From RUG12395 sp034178705 (GTDB taxonomy: Bacteria > Bacillota > Clostridia > Oscillospirales > CAG-272): 64,000 nt of DNA. The notes under the pieces are model-generated. The model had not been told where the DNA came from, did no database searches, and was given only the letters and a program-made list of their open reading frames with translations. Positions 50,474 through 58,029 of this stretch are shown here, one piece after another. Every line of letters starts with the position of its first letter. The stretch's first letter is position 1. The position numbers and the translations under genes are program-made. Location of the stretch: positions 21,829-85,828 of the forward strand of contig JAXFQY010000104.1 in NCBI GenBank assembly GCA_034178705.1. Direction: 5' to 3'.

Positions 50474-51412
50474 ATGGAAAAACTGTTTTTGACGGTTGGA
50501 AACGCGGAAATTGATCTCACCTGCCGTCTGTCGAAGATTCCGCTTGTGCATGAAACAACGGTAGAAACCGGTAATCGGGAGCTTTCCCCCGGCGGAGACG
50601 GTCTGCTTACTGCGTGTGCCCTTGCCGCACTGGGCTCGGGGGCGCGCCTCTGTGCACCGATCGGACGGGATCGGTACGGGGAGCTGCTTACCCGTTTTTG
50701 CCGTGAGCGGGGAATCGGAACCGAATATCTGATTCCGTATGCGGATGAAGAGACTGCCTTCCGCCTCCGCCTTACCGAGTCGAGCGGAGTGAGCCGTGCA
50801 GCGTTTTATCCCGGGGCGTTCTCTTCGTTCAAAGCGCCTTATGTGGAGGATGCCTTCCGTTGCCGCCCGGATGCGGTCTGCGCTTCCCTGGATCTGACGG
50901 CGGAGCTTATTGCCCGGATCAGCGATGAGGCGGATGAGCAGGATGTTCCGCTGTTCCTGGATGCTGCGGATGCGCCTTCCGCCTATCCCCTTGACCGGAT
51001 CGGAACCTGCGAGTTTTTCAGTGCCAGTGCAGAGGAAGTCTACCGATTTACCAAGATTCTTCCCGATTCCATGGACAGCTGTCTCAAGGCTTCGGTGCGG
51101 CTTGCCGGACTTGTGAACGCGCGGTACTATGCGATTCGCCTGAAGGAGAGGGGCGTTTTCCTTTACGACGGAAAATACTTCAGCCTGATTGTTCCGCAGC
51201 GGCAGGACGACTTCGATTCTCCGGCTGCACGACAGGTTTTTCTTGCCGCTGTGGCATATGCGTATCTGACCGAGCGGGAAATTGAAACGGCATGCCGTTA
51301 TGCTGCCGTGGCCGTGGCCGTTTCTGCCCTGAAAACGGAGGGACCTGCTGCCGAGCGGATTCCGACCCGTGCGGAAATAACGGCATACTGTGAAAAGTAT
51401 CACATCGGCTGA
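50474..51412 (+). CDS. PfkB/ribokinase-fold protein lacking the catalytic GAGD motif
   Basis: About 312 residues from ATG 50474 with GGAGG upstream. The fold is that of PfkB sugar kinases: LSPGGDGLLTACALAALGSGARLCAPIGRDRYGELL matches the substrate-binding half. In the place of the catalytic DTTGAGDAF the chain reads DSPAARQVF, with Gln where the base Asp should be and no GAG anion hole. The NxxA Asn in the GG loop is also Thr. It is therefore probably not an active kinase and may be a sensor or an allosteric partner. First gene of a run that continues with a hydrolase and miaA (18-base and 4-base overlaps/gaps). Confidence 0.8.
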   Translation: MEKLFLTVGNAEIDLTCRLSKIPLVHETTVETGNRELSPGGDGLLTACALAALGSGARLCAPIGRDRYGELLTRFCRERGIGTEYLIPYADEETAFRLRLTESSGVSRAAFYPGAFSSFKAPYVEDAFRCRPDAVCASLDLTAELIARISDEADEQDVPLFLDAADAPSAYPLDRIGTCEFFSASAEEVYRFTKILPDSMDSCLKASVRLAGLVNARYYAIRLKERGVFLYDGKYFSLIVPQRQDDFDSPAARQVFLAAVAYAYLTEREIETACRYAAVAVAVSALKTEGPAAERIPTRAEITAYCEKYHIG

Positions 51413-51430
51413 GCCGGAAGGGAGTCCTTT

Positions 51431-52366
51431 ATGAGCTGTACTCTTCAAACCGGCTTTTTCCCTTCAAGCGACGGAAAAAGCCAGTCTTTCTATCAGATCT
51501 GGGTCCCTGAGCAAGCCCCGCGCGCTATCGTCCTTTTGTCGCACGGGATGTGCGAATATGTGGGTCGCTATGCCGACTTCGCCGAATATCTCGGTTCGCG
51601 CGGCTTTGTTCTTTGCGGTGCGGATCATATCGGCCATGGAAAAACGGCGCGAAACACCGCAGAGCTCGGTTATATCCCTAAAAACGGCGGCAGGGGTTTT
51701 CTGCGTGAGGATTTACACAGCATGGAAAAGCTCGCGCGCAAAACCTTCCCTGGGCTTCCCGTTTTTCTGTTCGGTCACAGCATGGGGTCTTTTATTGCCC
51801 GATACTATGAGGAAAAATACGCGGAGGGGCTCTCCGGCTTTGTCATTTGCGGAACGGCGGGACCGAATCCGCTGGCAGCGGTCGGCAAAAAGGTTGCCTC
51901 TGCTACCGCGCGCATGCGCGGCGGGCATTACCGGAGCGCCGCGCTGGACAAACTGGCGTTCGGTAATTATTGCTCCCGCATCCGGGACAGCGAAAGCAGA
52001 TTTGCCTGGCTCAGTCGCGATCCTGCCGTTGTCTCCCGTTATGAGCAGGATCCTTTCTGCAATTATCTTTTTACAGCCGAGGGGTTTTATACGCTTTTTG
52101 ATCTGCTTGAAACGGTTTCCCGCCGGGCGTGGTTTGAAGGGTACGACAAAAAGCTTCCGACTTTGATTATTGCGGGCAGCGCGGATCCGGTCGGTGCATA
52201 CGGTGACGGTCCTGCAGAGGTTTACCGTCGGCTGGATGCGCTCGGCGTGAGGGATCTCACGCTTCGTCTCTGCCCCGGCGCACGCCACGAAATTCTGAAT
52301 GAAACAGACGGGAGGGAGCACGCCGCCCTGATTGCGGACTGGCTCGACGCCCGTCTCCCGTCATGA
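51431..52366 (+). CDS. Monoacylglycerol lipase/lysophospholipase-like alpha/beta hydrolase
   Basis: 311 residues, GGGAG before the ATG. VLLSHGMCEYVGRYADFAEYL is the oxyanion HGxxE-type motif, GHSMGS is the nucleophile elbow (near residue 118), ADPVGAYGDG holds the probable acid and GARHEIL the catalytic His. This arrangement fits COG2267 (PldB-like). It is cytoplasmic and probably hydrolyses lysophospholipids or monoacylglycerol. The stop overlaps the miaA start by four bases (ATGA). Confidence 0.87.
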   Translation: MSCTLQTGFFPSSDGKSQSFYQIWVPEQAPRAIVLLSHGMCEYVGRYADFAEYLGSRGFVLCGADHIGHGKTARNTAELGYIPKNGGRGFLREDLHSMEKLARKTFPGLPVFLFGHSMGSFIARYYEEKYAEGLSGFVICGTAGPNPLAAVGKKVASATARMRGGHYRSAALDKLAFGNYCSRIRDSESRFAWLSRDPAVVSRYEQDPFCNYLFTAEGFYTLFDLLETVSRRAWFEGYDKKLPTLIIAGSADPVGAYGDGPAEVYRRLDALGVRDLTLRLCPGARHEILNETDGREHAALIADWLDARLPS

Positions 52367-53340
52367 CGGGGATTGCGGTTGCCGGCGTTACCGCGTCCGG
52401 AAAAAGCGAGCTCGCTGTTTCTCTTGCTCTCCGGCACGGAGGCGAGGTTGTGTCCTGCGACTCCATGTTGGTTTATCGGGGATGTGATATTGGGACCGCA
52501 AAGCCGGACCGGGCGGAGATGCGCGGTGTCCCCCATCATCTGATCGATATTCTTGACCCGTCGGAGCCGTTTTCCGCTGCGGATTTTGTCGCCGCGGCCG
52601 AGCGGGCAGAGGGGGAAATTCTTGCCCGCGGTGCACTTCCCGTGCTTTGCGGCGGAACCGGATTGTATCTTGACGCTTTTCTGCGTGGGGGATTCCGGGA
52701 GGAAAAACTCACGCCGTGCTGCGACGAGTTGCGTGCCCGGCTTGAGAGGGAAGCGGAAATGGCCGGAGCGGCGGCAATGCATGACCGCCTGCGCTCCGTA
52801 GACCCGGAATCCGCAGAGAAAATCCACCCGAACAATCTGCGCCGCGTGCTCCGTGCGCTGGAGCTGTATGAGCTGACAGGCAGGAAAAAATCCGAGCTTG
52901 ACCGCGCGGCCCCGCAGCATACGGTTGTCCGGGATTATCGTGTTGTCGCTCTTCGCTTTTCGGACAAGGCCGTGCGGGATGCGGCGATTGAGTCGCGCGT
53001 CCGCCGGATGTTCGACGCGGGACTGCCCGAGGAAACCGAACGCCTGCGTTCTGCCGGAGTGTTTGACAGCTGTGCGGCCGCTGCTCAGGCGATCGGTTAT
53101 AAAGAATTGTTTTTGTATCTTGACGGATTGGAGAGCCGCGAGGCTGCAATCGCCCGTCTTGCTGCCGCAACCCGCCGATATGCCAAAAGACAGATGACAT
53201 GGTACGCGGCTGTTCCGTATGTGATGTGGATCTCGGTAGATGAAAACGGAAGGCGGAAAAGTCCAGAAGCTCTGCTTGAGGAAGCGGAAAAGCTGCTGTT
53301 TACGGATCAAAAGGATGAAAAAGACAAACAGAACGGATAA
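52363..53340 (+). CDS. miaA: tRNA dimethylallyltransferase
   Basis: 325 residues, normal length. P-loop GVTASGKS (8-15), VVSCDSMLVYRGCDIGTAKP with the catalytic Asp, HHLIDILDPSEPFSAADF, PVLCGGTGLYLDAFLRG and a C-terminal RRYAKRQMTWY motif are all diagnostic. It adds the dimethylallyl group to A37 of tRNAs reading UNN codons. It overlaps both neighbours, so translation is coupled. Confidence 0.97.
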   Translation: MTGIAVAGVTASGKSELAVSLALRHGGEVVSCDSMLVYRGCDIGTAKPDRAEMRGVPHHLIDILDPSEPFSAADFVAAAERAEGEILARGALPVLCGGTGLYLDAFLRGGFREEKLTPCCDELRARLEREAEMAGAAAMHDRLRSVDPESAEKIHPNNLRRVLRALELYELTGRKKSELDRAAPQHTVVRDYRVVALRFSDKAVRDAAIESRVRRMFDAGLPEETERLRSAGVFDSCAAAAQAIGYKELFLYLDGLESREAAIARLAAATRRYAKRQMTWYAAVPYVMWISVDENGRRKSPEALLEEAEKLLFTDQKDEKDKQNG

Positions 53341-54697
53341 TGCGCGTCGGGATGCACCGAAAAGCGGGGAGAAAAAAAGAAAGAAACGCATTGGTGAGAT
53401 TTTTGACCTTGACTATCTGCGCGGTATTCTGCTCGGCGCTGTGTCGTCGGTTTTTCTGCTCGGCGCCGTTTATTATGTATGCTGGCATGCGTCCGACGGT
53501 TTTTCGGAAAAGGTCACGGTTATGCCTGCGCTTCTTGCGAAGGCGAACGACACGGAAGATAAAGTGGCTTATTATTTTCGCGACGAGACGCTGTTGTCCT
53601 GTGAATATACCGGTGCCGTTGATCCGGAGTTTTCCGACGGAGAACGTGTCGGTGCCGGCGAATTGCTCCTGACGGCCTATCGGGATCCGGGCAGCGCATC
53701 GGTTACGGCGTCTTTGCGTGCGCTGGACGCTCAGATTGCGGTTCTTGAAGCGTCCGAAATCGGGGAAAAGGTTTCCCTGACCTATACCAAAACGCTGGAA
53801 AGCCAAATAACCTCCTCCCTTGTTTCACTTCGTTCCCGGCTTGCTTCCGGGGATTTCGGGGGCGCACTTGGCTATACCGATCAGCTTTTGGTGCTGCTCA
53901 ATCGCAGGGAACTCGTTTTCGGTTCCCGCACCGACTATCATGAGGAGCTTTCCGCTTTGCGGGCGGAGCGTGCGCGCCTGGAAGCTTCCCTCACAGGAGA
54001 GTACAAGAAACTCTACGCACCTGCTGCGGGTTATTTCTATCTTTCCTGTGATGGCGCGGAGGAGGTCTTTTCCGAAGCGGCGCTGGAAGGGCTGACCCCA
54101 TCCGGGCTGGACGAGCTGGCCGAACGGCTTTCCGCCCTGCGGACGGAAAAAACACAGGCAACAGCAAAGCTTGCTCCGGGGAGAAAGTGGTATCTTGCTT
54201 TTACCGTTGATGCCTCTGCACTGACCGACTACAAGGTAGGAGAATACCGCGACGTCATTTTCTCGGATTACGGGGACTATACCCTTTCCATGAAGCTGGA
54301 ACAGTCGGTCGCTGAGGGAGAGCGCGGGCTTCTTGTCTATTCCTCCGAGATGCTTCCCGCCGAGCTGGAGCGGGAGCGTACCTATGGCATTTCTCTTGTC
54401 CGTCACTCCTATACGGGATTGCGGGTGCCTGTCAGTGCGATCCGTTATCTGGACGGCTATACCGGTGTTTATGCACGGTTCGGAAATACGGTTTTGTTCC
54501 GTGTTGCCGATGTGCTCGGCGTTGTGAACGGCTACGCCTATGTCGATGAAAACACCGAACCGATTTATGAGCTGACCGAGGAAACGGATGAGAACGGCGA
54601 ACCGGTTCGCGGAGCAATCCGGTATGGCGCGCTCGGTCTTTATGATCAGGTTATTGTTTCCGGGACCGGAATGTATCATGGCCTGATCATCGACTGA
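53315..54697 (+). CDS. HlyD-like single-span envelope protein
   Basis: About 460 residues from ATG 53315, overlapping miaA by 26 bases; its ribosome site is poor. A basic N-terminal tail is followed by one membrane segment (about 38-58), an extracytoplasmic domain with a long coiled-coil-like helix pair (about 120-190) flanked by half-motifs of a barrel-sandwich hybrid (EYTGAVDPEFSDGERVGAG and LYAPAAGYFYL), then beta domains. This matches HlyD-type proteins that many Clostridia carry just upstream of yggS-sepF. No export partner is nearby; a role in envelope assembly or division is inferred from position only. Confidence 0.78.
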   Translation: MKKTNRTDNARRDAPKSGEKKRKKRIGEIFDLDYLRGILLGAVSSVFLLGAVYYVCWHASDGFSEKVTVMPALLAKANDTEDKVAYYFRDETLLSCEYTGAVDPEFSDGERVGAGELLLTAYRDPGSASVTASLRALDAQIAVLEASEIGEKVSLTYTKTLESQITSSLVSLRSRLASGDFGGALGYTDQLLVLLNRRELVFGSRTDYHEELSALRAERARLEASLTGEYKKLYAPAAGYFYLSCDGAEEVFSEAALEGLTPSGLDELAERLSALRTEKTQATAKLAPGRKWYLAFTVDASALTDYKVGEYRDVIFSDYGDYTLSMKLEQSVAEGERGLLVYSSEMLPAELERERTYGISLVRHSYTGLRVPVSAIRYLDGYTGVYARFGNTVLFRVADVLGVVNGYAYVDENTEPIYELTEETDENGEPVRGAIRYGALGLYDQVIVSGTGMYHGLIID

Positions 54698-54732
54698 CTC
54701 CCCTTTCCTTTATTGATTTTCACGGAGCTGTT

Positions 54733-55464
54733 ATGGAAAACACTGAAAAAACGGATTACTCCTATATCGGACATCGGATAACGGAGGTCCGGCGGCGTCT
54801 TGCCGCCGCAGCGGAGCATTCCCCATGCGGGCAGGTTCCGGAGTTGCTGCTTGCCTCCAAATATGCAACGGCGGAGGAAATGAACTATGCGGCGCACTGC
54901 TGCGGCGTACATCTGTTCGGGGAGAACCGTGTATCCGCTTTGCTTGAAAAATATGAGCGGCTTGACCGGAATGAAATGGAGCTTCACTTTATCGGTTCCC
55001 TGCAGACCAATAAGGTCAAAAGCATTATCGGGAAGGTGGCACTGATCCATTCGCTGGATTCGCTTCATCTTGCCGATACGATTGAACGCTGTTCTGCTGC
55101 GGCGGGAGTGCGTACAGGGGTGCTCTGCGAGGTGAATATCGGCAGAGAGCCGCAAAAGGGCGGCTTACTGCCCGAAGAGCTTGCGCCGTTTCTCGACCGG
55201 ATTTTTGCTTATCCGCATCTTGAATGCCGCGGATTGATGACGATGGCGCCAAACTGCGCCCGGATCGAAGATTACAGGAAATTTTTCAGGGAAACTTATC
55301 GTATTTTTATTGACATTTTCTCAAAAAAACTTCATAATATAGATAGTTATGCAAAATCGCCGATTCTTTCAATGGGAATGAGCGAAAGCTATGAGATTGC
55401 CGCTGAGGAAGGGGCCACTCTTGTCCGCGTCGGCAGGGCGGTTTTCCGGAGTAAGGAAGAATAA
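54733..55464 (+). CDS. yggS: YggS/PLPBP-family pyridoxal phosphate homeostasis protein
   Basis: 243 residues. LLASKYATAEEM contains the PLP Lys, HLFGENRVSALLEKY and HFIGSLQTNKVKSII are the family signatures, and LSMGMSESYEIAAEEGATLVRVGRAVF is the phosphate-binding end. It binds PLP and buffers its level; it lacks amino-acid racemase activity. It is the first gene of the conserved yggS-sepF-yggT-ylmH-divIVA block. Confidence 0.95.
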   Translation: MENTEKTDYSYIGHRITEVRRRLAAAAEHSPCGQVPELLLASKYATAEEMNYAAHCCGVHLFGENRVSALLEKYERLDRNEMELHFIGSLQTNKVKSIIGKVALIHSLDSLHLADTIERCSAAAGVRTGVLCEVNIGREPQKGGLLPEELAPFLDRIFAYPHLECRGLMTMAPNCARIEDYRKFFRETYRIFIDIFSKKLHNIDSYAKSPILSMGMSESYEIAAEEGATLVRVGRAVFRSKEE

Positions 55465-55493
55465 AATAATTAAACATAAATCGGAGGTTTACC

Positions 55494-55961
55494 ATGGGAT
55501 TCAAGGATCTGTTCAAAAGCTACAGAGAGGACGATAACTACGATCAGGACGGCTACTCTGACGAGTACGGCAACGGCTACAATCAGGAAAACGAGGAAGA
55601 AGCCGCACCCGAGACGGACGAGTACGCTCCGGAGCCTGCGCAGAGCCCGGTCAATATTTCCGGAAATGCCATTGAACTTCGTGTTGTGCGCCCGGAAAGC
55701 TTCAAAAATGTTGACCAGATTGCGGATCACCTTCTGAGCCGCCGCACGGTCGTTCTGAATCTTGAGACGGCAGGCAAGGATACCGCAAAGCGCCTGATTG
55801 ATTTTCTTTCCGGCGTTGCATACGCGATCAAGGGGGATATCCGCAAGGTGTCCAACAACACCTATGTTATCACCCCCGGCAATGTCACCGTATCCGGAGA
55901 TGCGCTGGGTGAGGCTGTGGCCGCTGACACAGACGCTTCTGCCGAGAGCGGCAGAAACTGA
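55494..55961 (+). CDS. sepF: Cell division protein SepF
   Basis: 155 residues, GGAGG before the ATG. The N-terminal amphipathic helix MGFKDLFKSY binds membrane, an acidic Asn/Glu-rich linker runs to about residue 55, and the SepF fold follows: IELRVVRPESFKNVDQIADHLLSRRTVVLNLE, then AKRLIDFLSGVAYAIKGDIRKVSNNTYVITP. It forms rings that tether FtsZ to the membrane and shape the septum. Confidence 0.97.
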   Translation: MGFKDLFKSYREDDNYDQDGYSDEYGNGYNQENEEEAAPETDEYAPEPAQSPVNISGNAIELRVVRPESFKNVDQIADHLLSRRTVVLNLETAGKDTAKRLIDFLSGVAYAIKGDIRKVSNNTYVITPGNVTVSGDALGEAVAADTDASAESGRN

Positions 55962-55974
55962 GGACAAACGGTAT

Positions 55975-56014
55975 GCCGCGCTGCCCGTGATCTGGGGACT
56001 ACGGGCAGCGCGGC
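55975..56014 (+). other. Strong hairpin between sepF and yggT
   Basis: A 14-bp perfect stem (55975-55988 with 56001-56014) with a short TTTCG after it. Could be a partial terminator or attenuator that reduces read-through into yggT. Confidence 0.5.
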
Positions 56015-56055
56015 TTTCGTAAAGGCGGCAGCGCCGCCGGAATTCGGATGGGAAT

Positions 56056-56313
56056 ATGTTAAAAATCCTGAATGCGACGGTTGAATGCGTGCTCGGCGCC
56101 GTTTTGCTGCTTTTTTTGGCACGGTCCGTGATGTCTCTTTTCGGAATCACCGAGGAGAACCGGTTTTACGCCTTCTGTGAACTGGTGACGGAGTTTTTTG
56201 TCGGACCGGTGCGCGGTATTTTTGACCGTTTCGGATGGGGAAACGGCAGTATCATAGATCTGCCGTATATGGCAACGATGATGATTCTGGCGGTTCTTTC
56301 CGCCTTGATTTAA
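56056..56313 (+). CDS. yggT: YggT-family membrane protein
   Basis: 85 residues with two hydrophobic segments (about 5-28 and 66-85) around a conserved loop with ELVTEFFVGPVRGIFDRFG, the YggT signature. The family is linked to division and osmotic response; molecular role unresolved. Placed as expected between sepF and ylmH, three bases before the latter. Confidence 0.9.
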   Translation: MLKILNATVECVLGAVLLLFLARSVMSLFGITEENRFYAFCELVTEFFVGPVRGIFDRFGWGNGSIIDLPYMATMMILAVLSALI

Positions 56314-56316
56314 CGA

Positions 56317-57126
56317 ATGATAAAGAAGAATGAATGCGGCGGAACGTTTCTGGAAGCGCGGGCGGCAGATCTGACCCGTCGGGCTGCCAATGGAATTCCG
56401 GTGTGCTGGGATTTTCTTTCGCCTGCGGATCAGCAGACATTGGTGCGTGCCGTGAATGCATTGGGCGAGCATGACCGGCTTCTGCTTTGGGGCGGTTATG
56501 CGGATGCGGAGCGTAAGAAAGCATTTTTCCTGCCGGATCATCTGATGCCCGTACCCGGAGATGAGGAGTTGCCGGAACTGATCGAAGCTGCCTTTGGAAA
56601 CCCGCTTGCCGCGCTGGAGCTTTCGGGCAGCGGCTATCGGGAGCTTACCAACCGGGATTGGCTCGGTGCTGTGCTGAATCTCGGGCTTGAGCGGGCAGCA
56701 CTGGGAGATCTACGGACTGCCGATGCAGAGACAGCGTTTCTTATCTGTGAACGCCCGGCGGCTCAGCTCCTTCTTTCCGAGCTTGAGCGGGTCGGAAGGG
56801 ATGCCGTGCGTGTCCGGGAGATCGGTTTTTCTGAGTTGTGGGAGCGGTTGCCCGCCAGAGAATTTCTTCCGGTGTCGGATACGGTCCCTGCCGCCCGGTT
56901 GGATGCTGTTGTTGGGGCATTATGTCGGATTGCACGGGAAAAGGCAAAGCTTCTTGTCCTTTCCGGCGCCGTGCAGAGAATGGGAGAACCCCTGCAGAAG
57001 CCGGATGCAGAGGTTGCGGAAGGAGATATCCTCTCGGTACGCGGATACGGGAAATTCCGTATCCTCTCCGTTTCCGAAAAAAACAAGAAGGGCAGGCTTC
57101 GTCTGTCCGCTGAAAAATATGTATGA
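56317..57126 (+). CDS. ylmH: YlmH-type S4-domain RNA-binding protein
   Basis: 269 residues. The N-terminal half (about 1-190) is the YlmH-specific domain (FLSPADQQTL, ALGDLRTADAETAFLICE). The C-terminal ~70 residues are an S4 domain: VPAARLDAVVGALCRIAREKAKLLVLSGAVQ and EVAEGDILSVRGYGKFRI. YlmH binds ribosomal RNA/peptidyl-tRNA on stalled 50S subunits in relatives. The stop is followed by the divIVA start after 26 bases. Confidence 0.92.
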   Translation: MIKKNECGGTFLEARAADLTRRAANGIPVCWDFLSPADQQTLVRAVNALGEHDRLLLWGGYADAERKKAFFLPDHLMPVPGDEELPELIEAAFGNPLAALELSGSGYRELTNRDWLGAVLNLGLERAALGDLRTADAETAFLICERPAAQLLLSELERVGRDAVRVREIGFSELWERLPAREFLPVSDTVPAARLDAVVGALCRIAREKAKLLVLSGAVQRMGEPLQKPDAEVAEGDILSVRGYGKFRILSVSEKNKKGRLRLSAEKYV

Positions 57127-57152
57127 CCGCTGCAGGTCGGTTGGGGGGAGTT

Positions 57153-58010
57153 ATGAATCTTTCTGAAGAGATCCGAAATAAAGAGTTTTCCGTGTCCCTG
57201 CGCGGTTATAACATTACCGAGGTTGAGGACTACATTGAGCTTCTCCTCGAAAAATACGATGAATTATATGCCGAAAACGCAAAGCTTGCGGATCGGCTTG
57301 CCGATCTTTCCGGAAAGTACGAGGCGGCCCTCGCCGCGCAGAGAAACAACCAAGGAGCAAGCGGATCTTTGGACGCGGCAATTGCTCAGAAGAAAAGGGA
57401 ATATCATGCTCTCTGTGAGAAGACCGAGAGCTTCAAGAAGGAAATTTTTGCACTTTACCGGGATCATATCCAAAGCCTTGCGTCAATCGATACTTCCGCC
57501 GAAGATAAGTCCGGAGCAACTCGCGGGCAGGAGCGCTTTCCGGTGACGGGGGCGCGGTCGGAGAGCAAAAAACAGGATCAAAGGAAAAACGCAGAAGCCT
57601 CCGTCCCTGATTCCGTGAAAAAGCAGGAACCGAGCGTATCCGCACCGACCCGTGTTCTGCCCTCTTTGGACGAAGTCCGGCAGGAAAGACCCCCTGAAAA
57701 AACGATTGATCTCAGCACTCTGCGGACGGGTTCCGATTGCGGCGGAACGGAGCGCACAAAGACGGAGCGGGCTCAGACCGAAGAGCTTCCCGGAGTGCCT
57801 TCGGATGCGGAGAAGACGGTAAAAACGGCGGATTTTTCCCCCCCGGAGCGGGCCGACACCCGTGTCCTGACCTCCGGATTGAAGATAACGCGGGAGCCGG
57901 TCGGAAGTGCCGCAGCATCCGGCCATGGGTTTTCCGAACTGAGGGAGCGTCTCAGAAAAGCAAATGCCGACGTGGATGCGCCGGCAGTCAACAGGAAAAA
58001 ATACCTCTGA
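57153..58010 (+). CDS. divIVA: DivIVA-family cell-division/polarity protein
   Basis: About 285 residues from ATG 57153 with GGGGGGAG upstream. The N-terminal lipid-binding part is EIRNKEFSVSLRGYNITEVEDYIELLLEKYDELY, followed by a coiled coil (about 30-110). The rest is a long disordered Glu/Lys/Pro/Thr-rich tail, more than twice the length of the B. subtilis protein, with a short conserved-looking end FSELRERLRKANADVDAP. It marks curved membrane at septa and poles and recruits division or sporulation partners. Confidence 0.92.
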   Translation: MNLSEEIRNKEFSVSLRGYNITEVEDYIELLLEKYDELYAENAKLADRLADLSGKYEAALAAQRNNQGASGSLDAAIAQKKREYHALCEKTESFKKEIFALYRDHIQSLASIDTSAEDKSGATRGQERFPVTGARSESKKQDQRKNAEASVPDSVKKQEPSVSAPTRVLPSLDEVRQERPPEKTIDLSTLRTGSDCGGTERTKTERAQTEELPGVPSDAEKTVKTADFSPPERADTRVLTSGLKITREPVGSAAASGHGFSELRERLRKANADVDAPAVNRKKYL

Positions 58011-58029
58011 TCAAGACAGGAGCAATAAA

